From assembly GCA_003105185.1 (NCBI GenBank), contig PQAJ01000047.1:4737-36781 (forward strand): a stretch of 32,045 bases of DNA. Direction: 5' to 3'. Made by a program: the position numbers and the translations under genes. Shown here piece by piece: positions 15,669-24,640 of this stretch. How positions within the stretch are numbered: the stretch's first letter is position 1; every line of letters begins with the position of its first letter. Origin of the DNA: Holophagae bacterium. Lineage in GTDB: Bacteria; Acidobacteriota; Thermoanaerobaculia; Thermoanaerobaculales; Sulfomarinibacteraceae. The notes below the pieces were generated by a model. It was given only the letters and a program-made list of their open reading frames with translations, made no database searches and had not been told where the DNA came from.

Positions 15669-15674
15669 ATTATA
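15669..15674 (-). promoter_or_regulatory. TATAAT -10 box of the PilZ gene
   Basis: A perfect TATAAT on the minus strand, 8 nt before the ATG at 15660. A transcription start 6-8 nt downstream would coincide with the start codon, implying a leaderless message. No good -35 hexamer is visible at 16-19 bp. Confidence 0.4.
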
Positions 15675-15681
15675 CCGGCGG

Positions 15682-18600
15682 TCAGGGTCCTCCCGCTGTG
15701 ACCGGGCGGACGACGGCCGGGATGTAGATCGGGTCGCCGCTCTCGCCGTCAATCACCGAGGCGTGGGCGACGTACCGCGCACCCTGGTCAACGCTGGTCA
15801 GGGTGGCCCACGCCGTGCCGGTGAAGCCGAACTGGCCGGAGAGCAGCCGCTCGACCTGGACGAAGCGGGTGGCCGGGACGAGCACCTCGAGCTCGCCGAT
15901 GAAGTCGCCGTCGTCGGCGAACGCGCGAACCGTGACCGTGATGTCCTCTCCTGAGACCGAGGTGATGCCGAGGTTGGTGCGGAAGCCGCTGGCCGAGCTG
16001 AGGCCGGCGAGCACTGCGACCTCGCCCGTGCGGATCAACTGATCGGCGGTAACCGTGGGCACGGACTGACCGTAGGTGCCGGTGGGATCATCGTTGTAGG
16101 TGCGGCTGAACACGGCGACGCCGGGGGCACTGGGCTCCAGATCAAGGGAACCGGAGCCGCTCGTGCCGAAGGTCTCGCGGACGACGTCCTCGAGCTCGAG
16201 CGCTGCGAGCGGCGGCACCTCGAGCAACCGGAAGATGGTCGAGCTGCCGGGCTCGGCGGGCTGGAAGGCGGCGTCGATGCGGGCGCTCTCGGCGGCCCGG
16301 GACACGATTGACAGGTCGGAGCGCCACATGGTCCCGTTGGCGCCCGGGTTGGAGGCGACGACCGGGACCAGGAAGCTCGGCGGGGGAGAAGCGAGGTCGA
16401 CTGCGACCGGCAGAACCAGGGTCGGGTCGTGGGAGCCGTCGTCGACCACCGACGCGAAGGCGAGGTAACGTGCGGTCGGATCACCGGCGACAAGCTCGAG
16501 GAAGGCGCCGCGCAGCGCTGCTGCAGTGACACCCTGGAAGACGTCGGTGAGCTGCCGGAACCCGAACGGCTGGGCGTTGAGCGTGCGGCGCGCGAGCTCG
16601 CTGCCGTCCGGGGCCAACAGGGTGTACTCGACTGAGAGCGAGCTGTCCGCGAGGTTGAGCACCCCGAGGTTGGAGTGGAAGCCGTCGTTGGCGGCGAGCC
16701 CCCCGATGACATAGGTCACCGACCCTGCGAGCTCCTGCTCGCCGCCGAGGGCCGGGATGAACTGGCCGTAGGTGCCGCCGTCCTCGTCGGCGTAGGTTCG
16801 CGAAACCGCGACCAGGCCGGGCTGCGAGGCGTTGAGCGCAACCCCGCCGGCGCCGACGTGGCCGAGGTCGGCGACCAGGTTGGCGAGCGACCGCTGCTGC
16901 CCGGCTGGCAGCGCCAGGGTCAGATCGGCAGGGGCGTCGGGAGCAGGGTTGCCGGGACGGAATCTGAGGTCGACGACGATGTCGTCGGCGGTCGGATTGA
17001 CCAGGAAGGCGCGGGAGCGCCACTGCGCGTCGCCGAGACCGGTGGTGCTGGCGGCGGCCGGGAAGGCCGACGCCTCGAACGCGGCCGGATCCTCGGCCAC
17101 GTAGGCGCTCAGCGGGACTGTGACTCGGGGCAGCGAGGGGTCATTGGACGAGATCGTCAGGGCGCCCCGGACCGGACCCGGCGGGGCCCCCTGGAGCCCG
17201 ATCGGGAAGGGCAGCGTCTGTCCCGGGGCGAGGACCACCGGGAAGACGAAGAACTCGGGCACGGTGAAGGGCGCGTCGGCGGCGATCGCGGTCATCACGA
17301 GGTCGTCGGTGCCGGTGTTCGCGATCGTCGCGGTCGCAGTGCCGGTGATGGCGACGAGCCCGAGATCGATCGGCGTCGGGGTGATCGCGAGCCGCGGGGC
17401 GCCGACACCGGTGCCGGTGAGGGAGACCATGTGCTCGGGCCGCGCGGGATCGTTGGTCGCGAGGACCAGGGTGCCGGTGTGGGCCCCGACCTGGCTCGGC
17501 TGGAAGCGCAGGAAGATCGTGGTCGACTGGGCCGGGCCGACCTGTGCGGGGATCGCGCTGGCGAGGGCGAAGCCGTCACCCGAGATCGTGCCGGTGAGCG
17601 TCAGCGGCTCGGCGCCGAAGTTGAAGACGTTGATCGATCCTTCGCCAGTGGCTCCGATCGGCACGTTCCCCAGGTTGGCGCTCGAGGAGGCCTGTATCGT
17701 GGGGTCGGCGAAGCGCACGCTGCGCCCCGTCACCGGCAGGTAAGCCAGCCCATCGGGGTAGGACGGGTCGTTGCTGGTGACGAACACGTAGGCCGACTGG
17801 CTGCCGGTCGAGGACGAGGTGAACTCGATCACCAAGTCGACCGCCTCACCGGGGGCGAGCGTGAGTGGCAGCTCGTCGGGAGCGGCGATGCGGAACTGGG
17901 CGGAGCTCGAGGACTCGATCGAGGAGATCACGAGCTCGGAGCCGCCGGTGTTCGTGACCGGCACGACGATCGGTGCGGTCTCGCCGCGCAGGACCTGGCC
18001 GGCGTCGAGGTCCGGGAAGTCGCGTCCGAAGTCGATGTCCGGCTCGGCGGCCGGCGAGAGGTAGGCGAGGATCCGGCTGCCGGGATCGAGGACGACGCCG
18101 GTCGGAGTCGCCGAGACCGGCACCTCGAGGGTCTGCTCGGCGACGGCCTCGAGCCAGATCCGGTGGTCCTCGGAGCCGGCAACGGTCTGGATACGGACGT
18201 CTATCGGGGTCCGGAAGTAGGGGGCGTTCGAGTGCTCCTGGGTGACGGTCAGGCGGACCGCCGGGCCAGACACGGCTTCCCACTCGTACTGGAAGCGGGG
18301 CCGATTGGCGCCGTACACCCACTGCTCGAAGAACCAGTCGAGGTCGATGCCGGAGGCCGCTTCCATTGCCGCCTTGAAACCCTGGGTGGTGGCGGAGCCG
18401 GCGGCGAAGGCCTCCCGGTAGGCGTGCAGGCCGTCGAAGAAGGCCTCGTCGCCGACCACGTAGCGCAGCATGTGGAGGATCATGCCGCCGCCGTCGTAGA
18501 CGGTGTTCGAGAACGCAACCGGGTTGTCGTAGAGCGCGCCCTTGTAGTAGAAGAGCGAGTCGGCGTCGCGCCGGTACTGGTCGAGGTACTCAAGGCCGTA

Positions 18601-19776
18601 GGTCTCCTCGGCCCACACGAACTCGGCATAGGTGGCGAAGCTCTCGTTGAGCCACAGCTCGCGCCAGTCGTCGCAGGTGACGAAGTCGCCCCACCACGAG
18701 TGGCCGAGCTCGTGGACGTTGAGCCACTCCATCCACGGGTCGCCGAAGAAGTCGCCGATCGTGGTCAGGGTCTGGTGCTCCATGCCGCCGCCGAAGGCCG
18801 CGGTCAGGTTGCCGTACTTCTCCTCGACGAACGGGTACTCGCCGAAGCGGGTGGCGAGGACGCGGATCAGCTCGGGCGTGATCGCGAGGTCGGCCTCGCC
18901 GGCCTCCGCCCGCTCGGGGTACATGTAGGCCACCACCGGCATCGTCGATCCGTCCTGCGCCTCGTACGGCCACTCGCGGTAGGCGTAGTTGGAGACGTCC
19001 ATGACCACCAGGTAGGTGGCGACCGGGTACCGCGACGACCAGGTCGTGGTGGCGGTGCCGTCGCCGTTGTCGGAACGGTCGACCTCGAGGCCGTTGGAGG
19101 CCACGGTCAGCTCGGCCGGAGCGGTCACGGTCAGGTCGACAGTGGCCTTGTCATCGGGCCGGTCGTTGCATGGGAACCAGACCCGGGCGCCGAAGGGCTC
19201 GGCGAAGGTGAAGATCTCGGGGAAGCCGCGGTGCGAGTACCAGTTGACGCCGTCGCCGAAGCGCGAGGCGCGCCCGCCGTATGTTATCTGGAGGGTCACC
19301 GAGTCGCCGGCCGCGAGGGCGTCGGGGAGCAGGGCCGCGAGCCGGTCGTCGGCGTGGGAGAACGGTAGCGAGCGCGGCGAGTCCGCGGGCAGTCGGCCGT
19401 CGGCGAGCAGGGTGACGGAGAGCACCCGCAGGCCGAGGTCGGCGTCGAGCTCGATGGTGCGCAGGCCCTCCCTCACCGCTGTCACGTCGATCGTCGCCGT
19501 ACCGGACAGCAGCTGCTCGCCGATGTCCAGGAACAGGTCGAGGTCGTAGTGGGTGACGTCGATCGGCGACGGCTCGGGGACCGGCGCCCAGCCCTTGGGC
19601 GTGGCGGTCCCGAGCGCGAGCGCGCGCTGGTAGCGCGCCTGCTTGGCGGCGATCTCGTCGGCGTGCCGGGCCGCGGCAGCGGGCAGCCGGCTGCTGTCCC
19701 CGAGTTCATCGACTTGTGCGAGCGCTGCCGGGGCGACCAGCAGGACGACCAGGATGGCGGTGAGATGGCGACGCAT
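15682..19776 (-). CDS. Giant secreted M1 aminopeptidase with ASH-like and adhesion-type repeats
   Basis: A 1364-residue exported protein. After a signal peptide (LTAILVVLLVAPAALAQ) comes an M1 (gluzincin) catalytic region, residues about 65-570. The zinc motif is HELGH (355-359) with Glu378 in LNESFATYAEF. The exopeptidase motif is GGMEHQT (330-336), with His where many M1 enzymes have the Asn of GAMEN. Residues about 580-895 form three beta-sandwich domains of the ASH/choice-of-anchor type (VTNTGGSELVISSI, VTSNDPSYPDGLAYLPV and similar). Residues about 915-1364 are an A-B-A-B repeat in which each A unit ends with SRTYxDxxxGTYGQ. Normal M1 enzymes end near residue 600-900. Two ATGs are adjacent (19779, 19776); GGAGG is better spaced for the second. 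It probably trims peptides outside the cell while tethered or assembled by its repeats. Confidence 0.9.
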   Translation of the reverse strand: MRRHLTAILVVLLVAPAALAQVDELGDSSRLPAAAARHADEIAAKQARYQRALALGTATPKGWAPVPEPSPIDVTHYDLDLFLDIGEQLLSGTATIDVTAVREGLRTIELDADLGLRVLSVTLLADGRLPADSPRSLPFSHADDRLAALLPDALAAGDSVTLQITYGGRASRFGDGVNWYSHRGFPEIFTFAEPFGARVWFPCNDRPDDKATVDLTVTAPAELTVASNGLEVDRSDNGDGTATTTWSSRYPVATYLVVMDVSNYAYREWPYEAQDGSTMPVVAYMYPERAEAGEADLAITPELIRVLATRFGEYPFVEEKYGNLTAAFGGGMEHQTLTTIGDFFGDPWMEWLNVHELGHSWWGDFVTCDDWRELWLNESFATYAEFVWAEETYGLEYLDQYRRDADSLFYYKGALYDNPVAFSNTVYDGGGMILHMLRYVVGDEAFFDGLHAYREAFAAGSATTQGFKAAMEAASGIDLDWFFEQWVYGANRPRFQYEWEAVSGPAVRLTVTQEHSNAPYFRTPIDVRIQTVAGSEDHRIWLEAVAEQTLEVPVSATPTGVVLDPGSRILAYLSPAAEPDIDFGRDFPDLDAGQVLRGETAPIVVPVTNTGGSELVISSIESSSSAQFRIAAPDELPLTLAPGEAVDLVIEFTSSSTGSQSAYVFVTSNDPSYPDGLAYLPVTGRSVRFADPTIQASSSANLGNVPIGATGEGSINVFNFGAEPLTLTGTISGDGFALASAIPAQVGPAQSTTIFLRFQPSQVGAHTGTLVLATNDPARPEHMVSLTGTGVGAPRLAITPTPIDLGLVAITGTATATIANTGTDDLVMTAIAADAPFTVPEFFVFPVVLAPGQTLPFPIGLQGAPPGPVRGALTISSNDPSLPRVTVPLSAYVAEDPAAFEASAFPAAASTTGLGDAQWRSRAFLVNPTADDIVVDLRFRPGNPAPDAPADLTLALPAGQQRSLANLVADLGHVGAGGVALNASQPGLVAVSRTYADEDGGTYGQFIPALGGEQELAGSVTYVIGGLAANDGFHSNLGVLNLADSSLSVEYTLLAPDGSELARRTLNAQPFGFRQLTDVFQGVTAAALRGAFLELVAGDPTARYLAFASVVDDGSHDPTLVLPVAVDLASPPPSFLVPVVASNPGANGTMWRSDLSIVSRAAESARIDAAFQPAEPGSSTIFRLLEVPPLAALELEDVVRETFGTSGSGSLDLEPSAPGVAVFSRTYNDDPTGTYGQSVPTVTADQLIRTGEVAVLAGLSSASGFRTNLGITSVSGEDITVTVRAFADDGDFIGELEVLVPATRFVQVERLLSGQFGFTGTAWATLTSVDQGARYVAHASVIDGESGDPIYIPAVVRPVTAGGP

Positions 19777-19796
19777 CATGACCCTCCAGCCGGAAG

Positions 19797-19802
19797 ATTG
19801 TA
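19797..19802 (-). promoter_or_regulatory. Candidate -10 box of the M1 aminopeptidase gene
   Basis: TACAAT on the minus strand, 20 nt before the ATG, in the 83-bp divergent region shared with murB. No clear -35 hexamer is visible. No matching element was found for murB itself. Confidence 0.35.
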
Positions 19803-19859
19803 GCGGGTCCGTGCCGGGTCTGCTTGCGGCGTCGGCCGCCGTGGGGCACACTGGCCGCG

Positions 19860-20960
19860 ATGACGACGGCGAGCAGCCTGCCGCCGTGGGGACCGCGTGA
19901 GCGCGTCGCGCTGGCGCCGCTGACCACTCTCGAGCTGGGCGGTCCGGCGCGCTACCTGGCGGAGGCCGAGGACCAGGGGACGATCGTCGACGCCCTGCGC
20001 TGGGCCGCGGGCCTCGGCCTGCCTGTGACCGTGCTCGGAGGCGGCAGCAACGTGGTGGTTGCCGACGGCGGCGTCGACGGGCTTGTCCTGCGGATCGGCC
20101 TGCGCGGCGTGGCAGTCGAGAGGGCGGCCGACACGGCGCTGGTGACGGCCGCTGCCGGCGAACCGTGGGACGAACTCGTCGCGCGCTGCGTCGACGAGGG
20201 TTGGGCCGGCCTGGAGTGCCTGTCGGGCATCCCCGGTACGGTCGGCGCGACGCCGATCCAAAACGTTGGGGCCTATGGCCAGGACGTCGCCCAGACCATC
20301 GAGCGGGTTCGCGCCCTCGACCGTCGGACGTGCGAGGCGACGACTTTGCTTCCGGCCGATCTGCGCTTCGGCTACCGCTCGAGCGCCCTGCGCGAGCAGC
20401 CCGAGCGGCACGTCGTGCTCGCGGTCAGCTTCCGGCTGCGGGTCGCGAGCGCGGCGACGGTGGCGTACCCGGAGCTCGGGCGAGTGCTGGCGGCGGGTCG
20501 GCAGCCGCCGACGGTGGCGGCGGTCCGGGAGGCCGTGCTCGAGCTGCGTCGCGGGAAGTCGATGGTGCTTGACGCGAACGATCCCAACCGTCGCAGCGCC
20601 GGCTCGTTCTTCATCAACCCTGTGCTCTCGGCGCCGGAGCTTGCGGCGCTGCGGGAGCGCGCGGCCGCCGGCGGCATCACCGACGAGGTGCCGACCTTCG
20701 CGGCGGATGGCGACCGCTGCAGGATCCCGGCCGCCTGGCTGATCGAGCGGGCGGGCTTCGCGAAGGGGCACCTGAGCGGCCGGGTCGGCATCTCGACGCG
20801 GCACAGCCTCGCCCTGGTCAATCGCGGCGGGGCGACCGCCGATGAGCTGCTATCGCTGGCGCGCCACATCGCGGCGCGGGTCGACGAGCGGTTCGGAGTC
20901 CGGCTGCGTCCCGAGCCGGTCTTCCTCGGGTTTCCCGCGGGGAATCCACTGGATCCCTGA
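19860..20960 (+). CDS. murB: UDP-N-acetylenolpyruvoylglucosamine reductase
   Basis: A 366-residue cytoplasmic flavoprotein that uses NADPH to reduce UDP-GlcNAc-enolpyruvate to UDP-MurNAc in peptidoglycan synthesis. FAD-binding motifs are visible: LPVTVLGGGSNVVVADGG (about residues 54-71) and SGIPGTVGATPIQNVGAYG. The catalytic serine lies in RRSAGSFFINPV and the final glutamate in RPEPVFLGF. The insertions and the end resemble the E. coli-type (type I) enzyme. The track start at 19824 adds an arginine/proline-rich dozen residues; the ATG at 19860 fits the family (MTTASSLPP, then LTTLELGGPARYL). It stands alone, without other mur genes nearby, and is divergent from the M1 gene. Confidence 0.95.
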   Translation: MTTASSLPPWGPRERVALAPLTTLELGGPARYLAEAEDQGTIVDALRWAAGLGLPVTVLGGGSNVVVADGGVDGLVLRIGLRGVAVERAADTALVTAAAGEPWDELVARCVDEGWAGLECLSGIPGTVGATPIQNVGAYGQDVAQTIERVRALDRRTCEATTLLPADLRFGYRSSALREQPERHVVLAVSFRLRVASAATVAYPELGRVLAAGRQPPTVAAVREAVLELRRGKSMVLDANDPNRRSAGSFFINPVLSAPELAALRERAAAGGITDEVPTFAADGDRCRIPAAWLIERAGFAKGHLSGRVGISTRHSLALVNRGGATADELLSLARHIAARVDERFGVRLRPEPVFLGFPAGNPLDP

Positions 20961-21002
20961 ACTTGGCAAAGCGGCTCGACACCGCATCGACTGCGTCCGG
21001 CA

Positions 21003-21047
21003 GGGACACGGGGACGGGAACGGGGACGGGACCAGGAACGGGCAGGG
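21003..21047 (+). repeat. G-rich low-complexity tract, quadruplex-prone
   Basis: The tract has five runs of three or more G separated by 2-4 nt within about 30 bases (such as ACGGGGACGGGAACGGGG), followed by weaker runs. It lies between the convergent murB and ABC permease genes and is built from variants of the hexamer GGGACG/GGGAAC. It could form a G-quadruplex on the plus strand and may act as a transcription block. Confidence 0.6.
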
Positions 21048-21062
21048 GTTGGTGGCCCTGAG

Positions 21063-21077
21063 CCCTAACCCCTAACC
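21063..21077. repeat. Telomere-like CCCTAACCCCTAACC tract
   Basis: Two consecutive CCCTAACC-type units just after the G-rich tract, immediately before the TAA of the ABC permease gene. The other strand would read GGTTAGGGGTTAGGG. With only two copies it cannot be called a telomere. It adds to the odd sequence of this 123-bp junction. Confidence 0.5.
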
Positions 21078-21083
21078 ACTCGC

Positions 21084-21905
21084 TTAATCAGCGGCATACG
21101 TCACCTCGAGCCTTCTCGCCTTGCGGACCGCGAGGACGAGCAGCGCGGCAGTGGCGGCGAGGAGCCCGAAGCCGGCGAGCCAGGGATCGACCGGACGGGT
21201 GAGCAGCGCGAGCGGGCCCAGGGACGGGGGCACCGGGAGCAGGGAGCTCAGGTAGTGGACGAAGCTGAGCGCCTTGAGCGCAGGCGGCAGGAACGGTGTG
21301 GCGACCTCCCAGCCGAGGAAGAGCAGCGCCGGCACCATCGGGTTCGAGAAGTAGAGGCCCGCGAGCAGGAACAGCGCGCCGTAGGCGCAGCACGCGAGCG
21401 CCACCACCGCGAGGTAAGCGGCGAGGTGGGAGGCACCGGTCGCCGACAGCACCTGGCGGAAGCCGGCGGCGCCGTGGGGCAGGTGGAAGAGGACGAAGGT
21501 GATGGCGGTGGCCGGCAGCAGCACCAGCCACGCCGCGATCAGGCTGCCGACGTACTTGCCGGCCACCAGCACCGCCCGGTCGAGCGGCGCGAGCAGGCTG
21601 TAGTGCAGGCTGCGCTCGAGGATCTCGCCGCGGAACGCCTTGGCGAAAATCACGGCGCAGGCGAAGAAGACCACGAATCGGAGGTGGAAGAGGGCGAACA
21701 TCTGCGCGAAGTCCGCCGTGCTGTGGCCGAGGTCGAGCCGCTGGCCGGCGGGCAGGAAGAGGGCGCGGAGCCCGGCCAGCGACAGCGGCATTGCCACCAG
21801 CAGCAGCACCGGCACGATCCGCCCGCTGAAGACCGAGCGAACGAGCTCGTGGCGGGCGACGGCCCACGCCTGGCGGCGCCACAACAACCAGCGGGCGCTG
21901 CTCAT
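21084..21905 (-). CDS. ABC-2-type exporter permease (second pair)
   Basis: A 273-residue integral membrane protein with about six hydrophobic segments, such as IVPVLLLVAMPLSLAGL, FVVFFACAVIFAKAF, AAWLVLLPATAITFVLF, YLAVVALACCAYGALFLLAGL and GFGLLAATAALLVLAV. Between the first two lies FRGEILERSLHYSLLAPLDRAVLVAGKYVGS, the coupling-helix type segment of ABC-2 permeases (the E-x-G/S-x-x-x-x-L-L-x-x-P-x-x-R pattern). It starts at an ATG that overlaps the stop of the ATPase gene upstream (ATGA), so the two are made together. The ORF track's 473-residue version is an artefact. Substrate unknown. It is the last gene of the sigma factor operon. Confidence 0.85.
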   Translation of the reverse strand: MSSARWLLWRRQAWAVARHELVRSVFSGRIVPVLLLVAMPLSLAGLRALFLPAGQRLDLGHSTADFAQMFALFHLRFVVFFACAVIFAKAFRGEILERSLHYSLLAPLDRAVLVAGKYVGSLIAAWLVLLPATAITFVLFHLPHGAAGFRQVLSATGASHLAAYLAVVALACCAYGALFLLAGLYFSNPMVPALLFLGWEVATPFLPPALKALSFVHYLSSLLPVPPSLGPLALLTRPVDPWLAGFGLLAATAALLVLAVRKARRLEVTYAAD

Positions 21906-22846
21906 GTCGGGACCCCCGGCTGGCCGATCAGGTAGCCGTAGACGGCGTCGACGCTCTCGTCCGCGGGGAGCACCGACTCCACGGCCGTGCCCGAGGCGAT
22001 GACGATGCCGGTCAGGCTGGCGTAGAAGGCGTCCGCATCGCGGGTCCGGACGAGCACGCTCGCCCCGTCGTCGAGCAGCTTGGCCTCGACCACGTGGTCG
22101 AGAGCCAACGCGGCGGCCGCGATCGCCCGCGGCCGGTCGCAGCGGACCAGAACCTGGATCGGCTGGCTGGTGATCTCGCCGCGCACCGCGCGGATCTGGC
22201 CCTCGGCGACCACCGACCCGCCGTGGACCATGACCACGGCATCGCAGATCGCGTCGACCTCGTGCAGGATGTGGCTGGACACGATCACGAAGCGGCCCTC
22301 GGCCGCGAGCTCCTTGAAGAGGCGGATCATCTCGGCCCGTCCCATCGGGTCGAGCCCATTGAGGGGCTCGTCGAGAACCAGCACGCGCGGCGCGTGACTG
22401 AGCGCGTGGGCGAGCTTGATCCTCTGGCGCATGCCCTTGGAGTAGCCGGCGATCCGGCGGCGGGCGGCGTCGGCGAGCCCGACCTGCTGCAGCAGCTCGA
22501 AGCACCGCCGGTCAGCCTCCCCCGCGGGAACACCGTGCAGCGCGAGGGCGTGACGGAGGAACGACAGGCCGGTCGCACCCGACGGGAAGGAGTCGTACTG
22601 GGTGCAGTAGCCGACGATGCGGAACAGCCGCTCCGGGTCGCCGGGGTTCACCCCGAGCACGGAGATCTCGCCCCGGGTCGGCCGCAGCAGCCCGGTGAGC
22701 AGGTGCATCAGGGTGCTCTTCCCGGAGCCGTTGGGTCCCACCAGACCGGTCAGCCCGGGCTTGAGGTCGAGAGTGATCCGGTTGACGCCGAGCACCTCGC
22801 CGTAGAACTTGGAGACGTCGCGCAGGGTGATGGCGTCGAGCGTCAT
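21902..22846 (-). CDS. ABC exporter ATPase (second pair)
   Basis: A 314-residue nucleotide-binding subunit. Walker A is GPNGSGKST, the ABC signature is YSKGMRQR (the YSxGMxQR variant typical of ABC-2 exporter ATPases), Walker B is RVLVLDEPLNGLD, and the switch histidine is in IVSSHILHE. The 90 residues after the ATPase core (IQVLVRCDRPRAIAAAAL and onward) match the C-terminal domain of CcmA/NatA/DrrA-type subunits. It would energise the permease encoded next. Both ends overlap neighbours by 4 nt (ATGA), so this gene is translationally coupled on both sides. The 593-residue ORF in the track runs out of frame through the upstream permease gene. Confidence 0.93.
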   Translation of the reverse strand: MTLDAITLRDVSKFYGEVLGVNRITLDLKPGLTGLVGPNGSGKSTLMHLLTGLLRPTRGEISVLGVNPGDPERLFRIVGYCTQYDSFPSGATGLSFLRHALALHGVPAGEADRRCFELLQQVGLADAARRRIAGYSKGMRQRIKLAHALSHAPRVLVLDEPLNGLDPMGRAEMIRLFKELAAEGRFVIVSSHILHEVDAICDAVVMVHGGSVVAEGQIRAVRGEITSQPIQVLVRCDRPRAIAAAALALDHVVEAKLLDDGASVLVRTRDADAFYASLTGIVIASGTAVESVLPADESVDAVYGYLIGQPGVPT

Positions 22847-23703
22847 CGCACGACCTCGTGCGCGCGCAGCTTGCGGTTGAGAACAACGATCGAGAGCAGC
22901 CCCACCACGGCCAGGGTGAGCCAGTTGACGGCGACCGGCAGGCCGCTCGAGGTCGGGGCGCCGAACAGGTGCTGGACCACGCTGGCGATGGCGCGGGTGA
23001 GGTGAACGATGTCTCCGATCGAGCTCCGGGTGATGCCGTTGACCGCCGAACCGAAGGCGCTGAGCACGAACAGCAGCGCGAACAGGGCGCCGAGCGCCGC
23101 CGGCCGGTAGCGCACCCAGGCCGAGATCGCCAGCCCGAGCAGCGAGATGACCAGGATCCAGACCAGGTGGCCGACCAGGTAGGCGAGCCCGATCCGCCAG
23201 TTCGTCACGCCCCAGCCGCCGCCCTCTTCGACGGCCTGGAGAAGGAACAGCGCGAGCCCCATCACCCAGGTCGGCGGCGAGACGACCAGGAAGAGCGCGG
23301 CCAGCTTCCCGAGCACGTAGTCGCGGCGGTCGATCGGACGGCTCAGGTAGAGGGGCAGGGCGCTGTTCGCGAGGTCGGGGGCGATCAGGCCGGGCGCGAG
23401 GATCGCCATCAGGAAGAACCCGGGAATGGCCTGCCACAGGAAGAGCAGCCGGAAGAAGACGAGGGTCAGACCGCCCATGAACTCGCGAGTCAGGCCGAGC
23501 TGCTCGAGCAGCGCGAGGTTGTGGCTGATGTAGATCAGGAAGAGCGCGAGCAGCGACGGCAGAAAGCAGGCTGCGTAGAAGGCGGTGAAGAGCCGCGAGG
23601 AGAAGGCCTCCGCCAGCGCGTAGCGGGTCACCACCAGGAACCGCCGGCGCATCGGGGTGAGTCGACCGGCGTACGGGCGCCATGCGCGCTCATACACCGC
23701 CAC
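22843..23703 (-). CDS. ABC-2-type exporter permease (first pair)
   Basis: A 286-residue membrane protein starting with [32 protein letters not shown]. It has about six hydrophobic segments ([87 protein letters not shown] and [15 protein letters not shown]). The segment [27 protein letters not shown] is the family's cytoplasmic loop. YERxWRPY is a common opening in NosY-like and other ABC-2 permeases. The initiator is GTG with GGAGG 7 nt upstream, inside the end of the ATPase gene (14-nt overlap). Partner of the ATPase at 23690-24640. Confidence 0.86.
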   Translation of the reverse strand: MAVYERAWRPYAGRLTPMRRRFLVVTRYALAEAFSSRLFTAFYAACFLPSLLALFLIYISHNLALLEQLGLTREFMGGLTLVFFRLLFLWQAIPGFFLMAILAPGLIAPDLANSALPLYLSRPIDRRDYVLGKLAALFLVVSPPTWVMGLALFLLQAVEEGGGWGVTNWRIGLAYLVGHLVWILVISLLGLAISAWVRYRPAALGALFALLFVLSAFGSAVNGITRSSIGDIVHLTRAIASVVQHLFGAPTSSGLPVAVNWLTLAVVGLLSIVVLNRKLRAHEVVR

Positions 23704-24640
23704 GGTCGTCCTCCATGGCGCGCAGGAAGATGTCCTGCAACGAGTCGCGCTTGCAGTCGAGCCGCCGGATGGCGACCTGCTGGCGGGCGGCGACCTGGAA
23801 CAGGTCGCGCACCGCGACCGCGGGCGGCATCACCAGCTTGAGCCGGCGTTCGCCGGCGAGCGCGACCTCGCAGCCGAGGCCGGCCAGCGCCTCGCCGAAG
23901 CCGGGAGCGGCGCTCGTCAGCTCGAGCTCGACGAAGGAGCGGTTCGCACGGCGCTGCTCGGTGAGGTTGCAGCAGGCGGCGACTCGCCCCTGCTTGAGGA
24001 TCAGCACCTCGTCGCACACCGACTCGACGTCAGCCAGCAGATGCGAGGAGAGCAGGATGTGGGTCTCGCCGCGGTCGCGGATGTCGCGGATCAGCTCGAG
24101 CATACGCGAGCGCGCCGGCGGGTCGAGGCCGTTGGTCGGCTCGTCGAGCATCAGCAGCCGCGGCCCGTGGGCGAGGGCCTGCGCGAGCTTGACCATCTGC
24201 TTCATGCCGGTGGAGAAGGTCCCGATCCTCCGGTAGCGGGCCTCGCCGAGTCCAACGTAGAACAACGTCTCGTGCGCCCGCTCGAGGGCGGCGCGAGGCG
24301 GCAGCCCGCTCAGCTCGGCCATCAGGCGCACGAAGCGGACCGCGGTCTGGCCGGCGATGAAGGCGTCGCTCTCCGGCATGTAGCCGACGCGGCTGCGCAA
24401 CTCCTTGCCGTTGCCGGTGATCTCCTGTCCGAGCACGCGGGCGCCGCCGGCGCTGGGGTGGAAGAAGTCGAGCAGCGTGCGCAGCAGGGTGGTCTTGCCG
24501 GCGCCGTTGGGACCGAGCAGGCCGATGGCGCGGCCCGCGAGCGACGCGTGGAGGTCGGACAGCACAGGCCGGCCGCCGAGCCGGACGGAGAGACCGTCGA
24601 GCTCGACCACCGCTGCCGGGGAGGGCGGGCCGGTTTTCAT
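23690..24640 (-). CDS. ABC exporter ATPase (first pair)
   Basis: A 316-residue nucleotide-binding subunit. Walker A is GPNGAGKTT, the signature is FSTGMKQM, Walker B is [13 protein letters not shown], and the switch histidine is in LLSSHLLAD. After the core there is a C-terminal domain of about 90 residues ([19 protein letters not shown]) as in CcmA/DrrA-type exporters. The signature differs slightly from that of the second ATPase (YSKGMRQR), so the two pairs are not a recent exact duplication. The ATG at 24640 overlaps the stop of the FecR-type gene by 4 nt (ATGA). The longer track start at 24916 is antisense-like and lacks a ribosome site. Confidence 0.92.
   Translation of the reverse strand: MKTGPPSPAAVVELDGLSVRLGGRPVLSDLHASLAGRAIGLLGPNGAGKTTLLRTLLDFFHPSAGGARVLGQEITGNGKELRSRVGYMPESDAFIAGQTAVRFVRLMAELSGLPPRAALERAHETLFYVGLGEARYRRIGTFSTGMKQMVKLAQALAHGPRLLMLDEPTNGLDPPARSRMLELIRDIRDRGETHILLSSHLLADVESVCDEVLILKQGRVAACCNLTEQRRANRSFVELELTSAAPGFGEALAGLGCEVALAGERRLKLVMPPAVAVRDLFQVAARQQVAIRRLDCKRDSLQDIFLRAMEDDRGGV

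Noticed and set aside
16675-19368. 897-residue plus-strand ORF opposite the M1 gene
   Set aside because: Antisense of the M1 catalytic and ASH regions; biased composition and no motif.
21063-21077. CCCTAACCCCTAACC as a true telomere or chromosome end
   Set aside because: Only two units, followed at once by coding sequence.
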